Assembly: GCA_022578965.1 (NCBI GenBank)
Contig: MU400513.1
Location: 248,001-312,000 of the forward strand
From: Xylaria sp. FL1777
Taxonomy: Eukaryota; Ascomycota; Sordariomycetes; Xylariales; Xylariaceae
Length of the DNA stretch: 64,000 nt
Direction of reading: 5' to 3'
A model generated the notes under the pieces. That model made no database searches. It was given only the letters and a program-made list of their open reading frames with translations, and was not told the DNA's origin. Numbering within the stretch: the first letter of the stretch is position 1; each line of letters starts with the position of its first letter. The position numbers and the translations under genes were made by a program. Shown here piece by piece: positions 34,817 through 46,462 of the stretch.

Positions 34817-36444
34817 ACAGGAGAATGGGCGTGGCTCCTAAAATGAGACAGCAAATCTATACAGGGCTCTATATAGTATATAAGTAAATTCATGTCAAAG
34901 TTGAATAAGTAATTGGCCTTCTCCTAAAGGCCGCATGTGGCGACAGATGGAATGCGGTACCCAGTGACTGACGCTATTGAGGCTCATCCCCCACATACTT
35001 GGCCAACCAGTGATAGGAGCACTTTGAGAGATCAAAATGGACCGTATACGATAGGCACCGTCGCTAATATGACTGACTGCCCGTTATTGTGTCTCCGTAT
35101 CATATTGTACTTCAATGGTGGTGACACGAACTCGGCAGAGGGACCCGTGAGCTTGGCATTTTGGCATTGAAGAGATCTAGGCATTTGTTTCTCTGCCGTA
35201 TTGCTTCTAACCTTTGCGCATCTCACTCTGTCTTTGATTTATTATTCCTAGATCTCTCAAGCTCTTCCCTGTCGTGTCATGTCAGTGGGCGTGTATCAGG
35301 TGCCTGTTCTAGAATCTAAGGGGCGGTCTAGGTGACTGGGCTTAGTAAGAGACGTACCATTTCTTAGAGACATACATATACTCTTTCCTGTGCCGCATTT
35401 CCGCTTCGCAAGCGCCTCCTGTGTCATCTCCAGAGATGGCTACCGGCTACCGGGAGTCAGACGTCACAGATGGACGGAACCCGGCAAGTATAATAAGTAA
35501 TTAGTTTCGAATCGAGACTGTGTTAGTACAGCTGATTATAGGATAACCACCTAGTTAACTAGTATAAAATTTAGAGTTTCTTTTTTCTTCTTCTTTTTTT
35601 AATAAACTAGAGGCCACTTTGGCCCAGCCGCATAGCCCTCGCAGCCCGCGAACGAATATCAACCTACCCGCTTCCGAGCCTGATTACTCTTCGTTTTCAA
35701 GGCGTCTGCTAGAGCTTTCGCAGCCCCCTTCGTAAACGAATCATTGCCAGTATGCCCGCTCCACTGCTACGTAGTAGGCTTGCCCCAAGGTTAGCCTTCG
35801 TTTTTACAGCTTCTGTTGTAGCCCGTGTGGCCTCTGTGGCGTATGTTCGGTGGGCGATAGGTTACGACCTCTCGTAAATGTATGCCGTATGTATGGTTGC
35901 GGCGTGTGCCTTAGTGCCACTATGACCGCATGAGACGGTAGCGGGAATAAGAAAAGGCATTCCTTAATAGGCAACTAGAGGAATTTGGTTACCTCTTTTT
36001 TTTGTTCCAGCGACCATGGGGAATCCTGATTGCGCCCAAAAGGGGAGATGGGGTTTCCAATTGGCTCGAAATTCTGGCCGGCTCGGAGACCTCCTTAAGT
36101 CTCCTTTCAGGGGTCTAATCCCATGTATATTTTCCCGCCTTGGTGAGGGGTGAGCCGCATCAATGACATACACAGCCACCACCTAACACAGGCAATATCT
36201 TCAATGTCATGTTATATCAGCCTGGAGGTTACCCGAAACCATAAGCCGCGGCATTACTAGCCATTTGAAAAGGAAGGTGGAATTTGGTACCGTTTTAGTC
36301 TATGTAGAGCCCGCTTCGTATATAATATCTCAAGGCCTAGGTATTATTCTTAAAAGCTTTTCTGAACTAGTAGCACATCGAGCTTTGCTGCTATTAACTA
36401 CTCGATTGTTCTATTTTTCCGAAAATCATTTAATCACCTATATA
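34817..36444. other. Intergenic region between LicD-like and CorA-like genes
   Basis: About 1.6 kb without a supported gene. A T-rich run at 35578-35602 and another at 35995-36004 are present. The open frame that begins at 36265 is only an upstream extension of the next gene, without an ATG context better than 36445. Confidence 0.5.
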
Positions 36445-38194
36445 ATGGGCAAGGACATCATTCCTGGAGACTGGGAGCATTATCTTAGTTGTTTACCTCT
36501 AGAAACGTACAATCATACTCAATTACTTGACCAGTGTGGCCAGCTCGATCTTAACTCAGCCCAAATTTTTTCGGATCATGACACTGTCGAAATATGGAGA
36601 ACTGACTACAGTGGAAAACGTGAGTTAGGTTCCGTTAGGAAGACAATCGTATAGGGAATCTCTAATGTTGCTGTAGTGTCCATGTCGAAATTCGATGCGG
36701 TAAAGATAACCGCAGCCCGCATGCTAGCAACCTGACATCAACTAAGATAAACATACTATAGAATAATATAGACACGTCTGGAGATACTGCGTAGTATGGA
36801 GCTTGATAACCCTGTAAAGATGTTGAGACTGATTCGTGTAGTATCATCCATCAAAACCACTCCTGGAGTCCGCTCAACACGTCGCTTGATGCTATCCGAA
36901 AATTGATGACAGCTTATAAGATATCGCCTATCCTTCTTGACGCGATAAGGGCTTTTGGTTCTAAGGTCACTGGCGACGATGACCCGTACTTTAACTTCTG
37001 CAGTTTTAAAACGGACACTGGCGAGGAAAATGGCGACTATGGTAAAGAGATGAACCCGCAAATGGCATGAATAACCATCTTAATAACCGGTATTAACAGA
37101 GATTTGCTACCTGCTCCGTACCTACGAGCGACACGGGAGAAATTCGCTGAAGGACCCGTGGTCGCTTCGACAGATGGCAGTGTATGAACGATTCGATGCT
37201 ACGACAGGGCGTTCTGTATGGATTTTAATTCAGCCTTTTGCCAGTGGTAAGTCGGAATTTCTGAGGCAATGCTTTAGACCACAGGCGTCCCGGATGATGG
37301 GGGCTAAGCTCCATGGAATGTTCATCGGGACAGCCTTAGCCAATTGGCGATGGTATCTCAATGACCAGCGGAGACTTCTAAATGTACATGTAAGTACTGC
37401 TCGGCCTTTTTGAGTTTCACCCAAAGCCTTTTTAACCCATAAGAATAGAACGAGAAGGCCGTGTTCTCACAAGCAACGCCGAAAGCAGTGGATTACGACA
37501 CGGGGTTTTCCGACTGCCAGAAGCTACATCAGCTAGCCTGGAACCTCTCCTTAGGCGAAGAAATTCTCGCGTCATACAGTCACATTGTGCAGACGCTACA
37601 ATCGAACTTGATGACAAAAAAGGATGAAATGCTTGACACTATTCGACAGATACATAGACTAGTTCGTAACGCTGCTGCATTGAGAAATAATAGCGAGCGT
37701 ACATCGAAATTGGTAGATATCCATAATAACATCTCGCCCGCGTGGACCTTAGCTGACAGGTTCAATTAGTTATTGCGCCTGTTGGAATATAGGAGGTCCG
37801 AAGTTTCAAATGCCCAGACCGCAACATTGGGGGTTTTATTGCAACAGGCCAATTCTCAAAATCTGCAGCTGAACGATTTGATTCAAAAGTCACGTCAAGA
37901 AACCCGATCGACAACGTTTCTGACGTACATCGCCACATTCTATCTGCCAGCCACTCTAATCGCCGTGGGTTACTCCCTTTCTGTTTCTAAATTTCGTTGT
38001 GAAATGTTCTAACACGCTGCTCGTGACAGTCCATCTTCTCATCAGACCTGGTTCAAATACCAAGGAAAATCTCCGACCAGGACCACCGTGTGTTGTTGGT
38101 GTCGGACGCCCTATGGGTGTTCACCTTATCCAGCCTCCTGTTGACGGCAGTGACAGCTTCTGTCATTGTCTGGTGGAGGCGTTTATCGAGATGA
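36445..38194 (+). CDS. CorA-like two-TM protein lacking the GMN motif
   Basis: Six exons (36445-36619, 36820-37041, 37100-37389, 37449-37712, 37770-37964, 38030-38194) give 436 residues in frame. The N-terminal 360 residues form the cytosolic part of a fungal CorA-like protein (SWSPLNTSLDAIRKLM, DPWSLRQMAVYERF, then a long helix YRRSEVSNAQTATLGVLLQQ). TM1 is about 364-386 (TFLTYIATFYLPATLIASIF) and TM2 about 407-431. True CorA/Mrs2 channels carry Gly-Met-Asn after TM1; here SSD (386-388) takes its place, so magnesium transport is doubtful. Such proteins are expanded in filamentous fungi with no assigned function. The 3' end overlaps the convergent kinase-TPR gene by 32 coding bases. The 200-nt first intron is the least certain junction. 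Confidence 0.8.
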
Positions 38195-41100
38195 TGTTGT
38201 CCTGGACATAGGATCCATGTTTGTTTTCCTCGAGACGTGCTTGTAAAACACTGTCTATATGATTCTTAGCATGCTGTATCCATTTATCTTTGTTATCCTG
38301 AATCATATCTGCCGCACCACGGAGTTCTCTTTCAAAACTAGCCTGGGCTTCATCAAGATTCCTTTGCTGCAAATGAATCTTTCCAATCAACTCGGCTGCT
38401 AGTATAGTCACGAAGTTGTTGTACCCATGTATATCATTGCAAGATCCCCAAACCTGAACGGCAATTTCCAAGGATTCCTCGAGTTTTGACGGGTCTTTAC
38501 TCAGATAAAGAGCAAGATAATATTGTTCTTCGAGAGAGTCAACAGTCGTATTACCAACATGCCTCAAGACAAGTTTACGTTGTTGATGTATGGCCTCTTG
38601 GACCTTGTTCTGTTCGTCGTATATAAACGCTAGGTTATGCATTACACGGTCGCTTCCACGAGGATTGTTATGTAGGGCGTAAATGTTTGCAACTTCGAGA
38701 AGTAGGACCTCAGCCTCGGCAAACGATCCTGCTTCTATAAGCATAGACCCTATATTATTCATCACGAGTAGTGTATCCTCATGCGATGGGCCAAGAGTAT
38801 TTCTGAGCGTCTCTAATAAATCTTGTCCCGCGGCAATGGCCTTCTCGTGTTGTCCTAGTTTATTCCACGCAGATATAAGATGTGTCATGACGCCTATTGT
38901 TACGTCATGATGCGGGCCAAACTGCTTCAAGCATTTCTGGTGAATATCTGGCAGGATTTCTAGAGCCTCTTTGACCCTACTGCTCTTGACGAACGACCCG
39001 GCGAGATTAATCTGGTGTTTAATGCCCTCGAGAGTATCCTGAATATTGTGTAAATTTGCCCATCTGACAAGATTCTGATTCAATTCGATCGCTTTTTCCA
39101 TGGCACCGTCAGCTTGATAGATATCTTGAAGATATGTAGCGACATCCCTTGCCATACTAGTGTAAAATTTCGAACTCCAAGTTTCCGTTGAATACGCCAA
39201 GACTTTTTCGAAGACTTCTTTCGCCTCTTCCAACTTATCTTCGCCATATAAAGATAGGCCTAAGATACCGAGGGCATTTAAAGCTGGCCTAGAGTACGTC
39301 TCTGTACTTCCTATCTGTCGATCAATGATCTGGTAACATATGCTCTTGGCCTGGTTATATAAACCTGCCTTTTCGCAAGTTAGTGCATAGTCTGACATAA
39401 TATAAAGAGTCTCATGGTGTGATGGGCCCTGGATTCGTTCCAAATTAGACTGAGCTTCTTGGAAGACTTCGCTAGCCTCATTTGAGAAGCCTAGAGCGAT
39501 CATCGACATGGCCACATTCGCTGCGTACAACCACGTATCTGTGACCTCAGTTCCAAGGAAGCACTTTGCTCGGTCGTGAATATCTCTAGCGACGTCTAGT
39601 GTAGCTGCAGTAATCCCATTCATTCGACTGATACTGGTTTGGACTGCGTATTGTGCCCTCAGTGTATCTCTGTGCTGCATACCGTGCGTTTGTTCCCAAG
39701 TCATCATGACTCTTTTTCTAATTCTCAGAGCAGCTTCGATGTCAGGCACGGGCTTGAGGTCGAGGATAGATGCTTGGTTCTCTAAGCACCTCATTGTGTT
39801 TTGGTGCTCAGGCCCTAATATCTCCTCATGTCGTTTCACGACGTCAGTTTGAAGTTGTTCGGCATCTTCAAGTCTATCAGCGTGGATGAGTGCTACAACG
39901 AGGTTCACCATGGTAGTCAGCACATATCTATCATCTTTAGCAAGGTACTTCTCGCTCAATTCGAGGGCCCTTTCCCCAGTTTCGACCGCTTTTATGTGCT
40001 GACCACAGCTGTCCAAGAGCAACGCCAACTGGCTTAGCGAGGCGATGGTCTCAGCGTTACTGTCACCATATACTCTCTCGCACATCTGAACGGCGCTAGC
40101 CTGTATTTCTAGCGCTTCGGTGGCTCTTCCGGCTTCACTCAACACTAAGGCAAGCGATACCCTCATGATATGGACTAGTGAATGATCGTCGCTAAACCAA
40201 AACCTTCGGCCCACTATCTCCTGTTCCAGACAATGGCATGCAGCTTGAATATCTGATCGTCGCTGATACTCATGTACCAAATCAGGTTCGACAAAGTAAG
40301 GAAGAGGATTAGGGCCCGAAGAGCGACGATACTCTTGTAATGCTTGTATCTCCGAGGACAAACGCTTTTGATCAAATTCTCCCAGACGCTGGAACTGCAG
40401 AGATTCATCTGGAGATCGGCTAGTGCCGAAAGCTATTTCACAGCAGATTGCAGCTTGCAGTGCATTATTCTTTACACACTCCGGACATGTTGAAGAGCTT
40501 GTTCTTGAGAGTGTGCTGAATATGAATTGCCGTACTCGAAAATCCAGAACTGTCAATTGAGCTATGGAATGCCATAGCCGGAAACCACATCGATTTAGGG
40601 GAATATTCGGCGAAGGAGTTTCATCATCACGACCGCCCGGTTGGGATGGAGCCGCCGCACCCAGTAAGGACAATAGTTGTGAAGCGTTGCTTGCTCGGTG
40701 CTGAGGCTCCGGAGCCAATGTGAGGTCGAAGAGACGTTCTAAATTTTCCAAAGTCGAAATATCTAAGTTCATACTTCGTACTAAGGCAATTGCGAGCTCG
40801 TGTGGTTTGTTGTTGTCGCCTTGTAGACCGCCGTTTAAGGTTCGCATGGCTTGGTCTTCCTCCTCAGCTGAAAGGTGAGAGAAGTTTTGATCCCAGGACA
40901 ATATCCAATAACATATGAGACCAAATGAAAATATGTCCATACGCCGCGCATTTTGAATTTGGAAATATCGGTCGTGCCATTCTGGTGCCGACCATCCTAC
41001 GGTCCTAGGTAGCAGCCTAAGATCAGTGTCCTGTCCTATTACTGACAAACTAACGTCAACGATCTGTGGAGCCACAGAACTGGATTCAAATGGATGTTGA

Positions 41101-41787
41101 TCTGATGACTGGAATATCTTTGTCATAATGATGTTGTGAGGCTTCAAGTCCCCATGAGCAACTCCTACAGTGGTCTTAGTGTTTCCCTGTTTCCGACAAC
41201 ATAATCCAGGCCTAGATAATTCACTTGCCTGAGTTGTGCAGAGCAGAAACCCCTGCGCATATACCAGAGCATATTCTGAGTTTTTCCTTCAGGTCAAGAG
41301 GTTTCTCACACGATTCGAGTAGGTACTGTCGTATGGGTGTGCCTTTTGCGTATACGAGCACTGGCCAAACTGAGTCGGGTTCGACGTTCCAACTGATACT
41401 TGATAGCCTGATTACATTTGGTGACTCATAGACAAGTGGCTGTGAGAGGATGGTAATTTCTGTCATCATGCCATTAAAGGCTTGAGAGATCCGTTCCTCA
41501 TTCGACAAGTCTGCAAATTCATTATAAAATACTCTCAGAGCTCTAAAGGCGAGATGAAGGTCTGACTTCACGTAAGATTGTCGGACATACGCCTCTCCTC
41601 CAATTCCAAGATCACCCCGGGCGGGTTGCCAGGTATTAGGGAGAATGTCGATGTTGTAATGTTGCGCAACAGCAAGGAAGGATATCAGGTCGCTATGAGT
41701 GGCAGCCTTCACTGTATCTAGTTCTATAGGGGGACCTGTGTTAGACAAGCTTGTCCAACTGGGAAGATATGAATATGAAGTGGGCAT
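38163..41787 (-). CDS. Degenerate protein kinase fused to a long TPR array
   Basis: Two exons (41787-41229 and 41164-38163) give 1186 residues. The intron uses a GC-AG pair (donor GCAAGT) and restores HNSG-VAHGDLKPHNI. The kinase-like domain fills about 50-330: a GIGGEAYV loop, no clear VAxK lysine, HGDLKPHN (190-197), DVS at 223-225 instead of DFG, then SAPEW and DIFSFGL. It is probably a pseudokinase or an atypical kinase. From about 440 to 1150 there are many kinesin-light-chain-like tetratricopeptide repeats (for example ATEALEIQASAVQMCERVYG and HEKAIAAGQDLLETLRNTLG), a protein-binding solenoid seen in fungal NLR-type receptors. It is transcribed divergently from the kinase/HeLo gene, with 560 bases between starts. 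Role unknown; a receptor or scaffold is inferred. Confidence 0.85.
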
Positions 41788-42347
41788 GGTTGTTCATTGA
41801 GCTCGACAAGACTGGGAAACCTTAGATTGGTAGATCGTTACGTATTATTGATTGACTGATATCTTCAGGTGTTAGGACGTTCTGATAATGCCATTAGGTT
41901 GCCCATTTGATTCATCATAAGTAGAAAAGGGCTTCCTCACCACGTGTCGTTGTTACGTCTTGATCTTACGTGCCCAAATATAGTCAAGGCTAACAGGCTC
42001 CAGTAATTGCACTTTGGCGTAGCACAGCAGAGGTCTGGCCTAGTCTAACATCATAACATATGCGTCATAAGGCAGACAAGCAGATTCGATAGGTGCTCAG
42101 GATTACCGTATTCATCCAATATCCGCGTCATGGCATGGAAAGTGCAATATCAGGCTTCGGTCAGCTGCACCAATAGCGTGAGCGATACGCGTGAGGCAGC
42201 TTGTATTCTCCAATCCCCCCCCTATTACACAAAGTGCTATGGTAAGCTCTTATCTACGGCGTAATCGAGAAAACCCGCGTTCTTTCCGAGGTCCCTAGAA
42301 GCCTACAGTCTACACTCGTTTGAAGCTTGTTTGTACTGAGACACATC
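41788..42347. promoter_or_regulatory. Shared divergent promoter of the kinase-TPR and kinase-HeLo genes
   Basis: The 560 bases between the two ATGs contain no open frame of interest. The compact head-to-head layout would allow coordinated expression of both proteins. No known operator was recognised, apart from CT-rich stretches and a run of eight C at about 42216-42223. Confidence 0.4.
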
Positions 42348-45294
42348 ATGTCGTTCCTCGACGAACTGAAGCGGCGGATCCGAAGGGCGAAACAACAGAG
42401 TCAATCACTACCACATCAATGGTTTATTCCAACGGGCGATATTGACAAGATACTTACACCCGACGACATCGCCAAGGCGCTGACGGACCCCGCTTTCGAA
42501 GTCTCTTTGCCTTTGCAGGAAAGCGCATCGAGAATCATAGCGGACGGTGGCAAGGTGATATTTTCTTTATTACTAGAACTTGATATTTGTCCCTTTCTTG
42601 GCTCTTTCATACAGGAGAACATCCTCGACACTGCCTTGCCCGTCGATAAATCACGCGTCGAGCCTATCCTCGGAGATGATGCCCAGTCTTTCATATCGGC
42701 TCAATGGAGTTTCCTTCCATATACACTCGAGAGTTATCCATATCACAGGAGGCTCCGATCTGAGGAAGTCGTCCCGTATACTTACATGAGCGAAATTGGA
42801 GGAGGCAAGTGCTCCAAGGTCTATAAGGTCAAGATACACCCGACACACAATCACCTGGTCACTGAGGAATCTGACAGGGTGAGCTTGGTGACCAATTGTG
42901 TGGTAAATGGTTTGACTAACAGAGAAGCTTGAGGATTGTTATTTTGTCTGCAAGAAGCTGGAAACGGCTGGACCTGGTGGTCAAGCCGCGGAAGCCGAGT
43001 TGCTCTTCTATCTTCGAGCGCTTAAGCATGAAAATATCGTCGAGCTATTGACCTCTTACTCACAAAACAACGTGCCCCATCTTATCTTCCATCCTGCCGA
43101 CTCTGACCTTCGACAATTACTCCGACAAGACCGCCGACCACCTGCTCTAGAGGATGACCACTGCATCATCAAGGCGCTTCATGGTCTCTGCAGTGGTCTG
43201 CGGCATCTCCACCAATATCACCTTGCCCCTACGGCACATTCGAAGACAGAGGCGCTGTCTATGAATGGTTGTCACCATGATCTGAAACCAAACAATGTTC
43301 TTGTGCAGGGATCTCGATTCATTCTGGCTGACTTCGGCCTATCCAGACTGAAAGATCTTTCTGAGGATTCCAAGACTCCTTGGCAGAATGCGGCGTTTGA
43401 CTATGGAGCCCCGGAGTGTCGCGATCCAACAACCTTCAAAGTCGGGCGGGTTGGTCGAGCGTCGGATGTATGGTCCCTCGGCTGCATAATTCTAGAAGTG
43501 TCCGTATATATGAGATATGGAGCAGAGGGTGTGGAGGAGTTCCGGCGATCTCGGCAGTTCCAAGGAGAAATGGCCGAGACCTTCGCATTCCATAATGACA
43601 GGACCGCATCTCCAGCCGTTGATAGCTGCATAGAGAGATTGTCGAACTGCCAGAGCATAGAATTGTCGAACATGGCTACTCTTTTAAGGAGGATGATCTC
43701 CCTCCAAATACACGTCCGGCCGAGCATGGACATCGTCACTACACAGATGCAAGGCTTTGCTACAAGGGCAGCGCTAGAGAAAGTATTACAGTTAGCAGGG
43801 GTGTATATCGATGGCGCGCGAGGACGAAATGCCGAATCGAATGTTATACTACTAACACAACTACAACTGGAAGTCCATCGTCTTCAATCTTGGGCAGGTG
43901 CCTTAGGACTTGCAGTCGAAGGCGACCTAGACTTACAACAAGATGGGCCAGTGATAAGCTCATTCCAGGAGGTAATGGACCTCCTCTACCACACCATATC
44001 AGGTCTGGAGCAACATATTGCGACTGATGAGGAAGCGCCAGACAACAGTACCGACTACTGGCTCGGAAATCAGAACTCATCTGTCTCTTTGCTTCATCAG
44101 CTCAACAATAGGTTACATTATCTTCTCTCCCCTTCCGAAAAGTCGGGCGCCGATCGTCTTTTCATGGCCTTGGCGACTTACACGGAGAACACTGAGACAT
44201 TGTTAAACATTAGTAGAGGGCTCAGTTCTCAGATGCCTCCACAGTATGGAGATGTCGGGGTCGTGGCGGCAATGAGATACATCGCATTGCTTGAATCCAA
44301 GGACATTGATGCCGCGACCGCCGATAGTGTTCGTATCGACCCTGTACTCGTCAGCGAAGATCCTCATAAGGAAGATCCGACCACTCGGCCACAGACATAC
44401 TGGTACCATAACAGTCTCGAGTCCGCGCAGAAAGTACACGTAGAGCGAATCAGGTACGGTAAATCATGGACTAAGCAAGTAGATCCTGAAGATTCCAAGA
44501 AGGTTGGTGAGGCAATATACAAGAGAGCGCAAAGACTAGCAGCCATGCTGAGGGCAACTCGGGCGCCCGATTCCTTTCGGTCTTTCCGTTGTATCGGTGT
44601 TTACCACCGTGCAGAGGAAAAGCATCTAGGCCTCACCTTTGAGGTGCCAAACCAAGACGAACACCTTGTCAGGCTCCATAAACTTCTCCGCTGGCGAAAA
44701 GGGGGAGCCGACTCCATCCCACCAGCAGATGTAGACGAAAAGTATTGCCTCGCTAATGCCCTTTCGTCTTCATTACACCGCATACACCTGTCTGGCTGGC
44801 TGCACAAAGACCTCAACCCCATGAACATCGTTTTTTCCCATCCAAATCAAAATGCATGGAAGAATGTAGATTATTCCAGACCGTACATTGTCGGATTTGA
44901 CCACAGCCGGGAACACAATCCCGAAGAATACACCGAGGGGCCGGACGAGAGTATGGCATTAGGGTACCACCACCCCGCCTATCGTAACGGATTAAGTCGT
45001 TTCCAGAAATCATTTGACATATTCTCACTCGGCCTGGTGTTATTATCAATTGGGCTTTGGACACCTATAGTCGAGGAAATGCGCGAACGATACCCCGAGA
45101 CTTCCTCAAACGAACTAGCCAGGAAATACATAGAACTCTGCGAGACTAAGCTACCGAAGTCTACATCAAGGAGGTATTGCGATGCTGTCAAGGCATGTTT
45201 AGAGTTGGCCTTGAGCGATACAATTGAAGAGACAGAGGTCATATCGGCGTTTCGAACAAAAGTTATTGATAAAATCGCTAAGCTTAGCCCCTAG
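42348..45294 (+). CDS. Kinase / HeLo-like helical domain / pseudokinase fusion protein
   Basis: Two exons (42348-42878 and 42925-45294) give 966 residues. After a fungal-specific N-terminal region (1-140) comes a complete kinase: Gly-loop EIGGGKCSKVYKV (149-161), Lys 187/188 in FVCKKL, HHDLKPNN (294-301), DFG (313-315), GAPE and DVWSLGC. Residues 486-506 read LLTQLQLEVHRLQSWAGALG, and the helices up to about 640 resemble the HeLo membrane-killing domain. The C-terminal 290 residues are a second kinase fold with HKDLNPMN (804-811) and GFDHS in place of DFG, probably inactive. HeLo domains of HET-S/HELLP type permeabilise membranes in fungal cell death. The HeLo call is by pattern only. Divergent from the kinase-TPR gene; together they could be a kinase-gated death module (inference). 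Confidence 0.85.
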
Positions 45295-46462
45295 CCAAGG
45301 CGGATGAAATGATGTATAGGTGTAAATAAAAGTTGTCGTTTGCAGCTCGCCCCCTTCTCATGACACCTTCTCTCTATACTAAGAGCCCGAACACAGACAC
45401 CCCTCTTCCTCCCTATTTCTGATCATTCAGCTCTCGGAGAGTTCTCAGCATGCTCGCCCTACTTTTCAACCGACCTCTGATCAGCCTAAAGTATACAGTT
45501 AGAAATCATAACATATGCCACTTTTTTAATGCAGATCTTACACTGCTCAGGTATGTAGGTATAGTCAAGATATAGTTGTCATCAGAATTCTATCATGTCG
45601 TTAGTGAGTGTTGTCACAAACTCAGTCTTTGCCACATACCTGGATGGAAAAGTTCCCTCGACCGAATCTGATAATCAAAAGCTGCAATAGCTTCTCTCCA
45701 TCTGTATATCGGCCGGAAAGTGTTTGTACGACTGCCATTGTGGGGAGTATATTTGATTGATAGTAATCTCGGCAAAGGGACTAGAATGGTGAAGATGAGA
45801 CGAGCTGGATGTAGTTTGCTGTAAGCCGGCGCTGGGGCTGAGAGCATGTAGATCTAAAATATTAGGGAGTGCCGAGACTGGGCCGCCTAGGCAAACTCAA
45901 GGCGACCTGCACATGTCGTTGAAAATACTACCTAGTAATCGAGAGTTCATGCAGTGCTGCCTAGTATAATATATGCTAGCTAGCAGGTGTCAGCATAGTG
46001 AACCTCTTTGGCTCGCTCACGCTTTGAAGCCGTGAGGGATAGCGATATACGTATGTCGCGAAGCTCGGCGCTAAGAGTTTCGTTATTTCTTTCCCCAACT
46101 TCCGTAATTTCTACCCCAATTGACTAACTACCCCAAGGACATCGCAGCTGATATTCACCCCAAGGCCCTGGATAGTCATCCTCACCATCTTTGCCTCGTC
46201 TAAATATTCTAGCAACGGATTTGTAAGATCAGGAGATGGCAGAGAAACAGAATGTTCGTTGCGCTGGGTGACTTGGGGTAGAAAATAGGGATGAAAATGC
46301 ATATAAGAGGCGCCTTGAGTATCTCCTCCTAGTATTAGACTTCAAAGCATCCGTTCTAGTATCGAATACAGCCCTAATTCAATTGAGTTGTGAGATTATC
46401 ATTAGGCAATTCCTCTTCGAGTTTCTCTCAGTGCTTGTCATTAAAAATAGCTCAGATCCAAT
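45295..46462. other. Intergenic region upstream of the MDR reductase
   Basis: No gene is supported; an unspliced minus-strand frame at 45614-45847 is short and unrecognised. The last 200 bases carry AT-rich promoter-like sequence. Confidence 0.5.
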
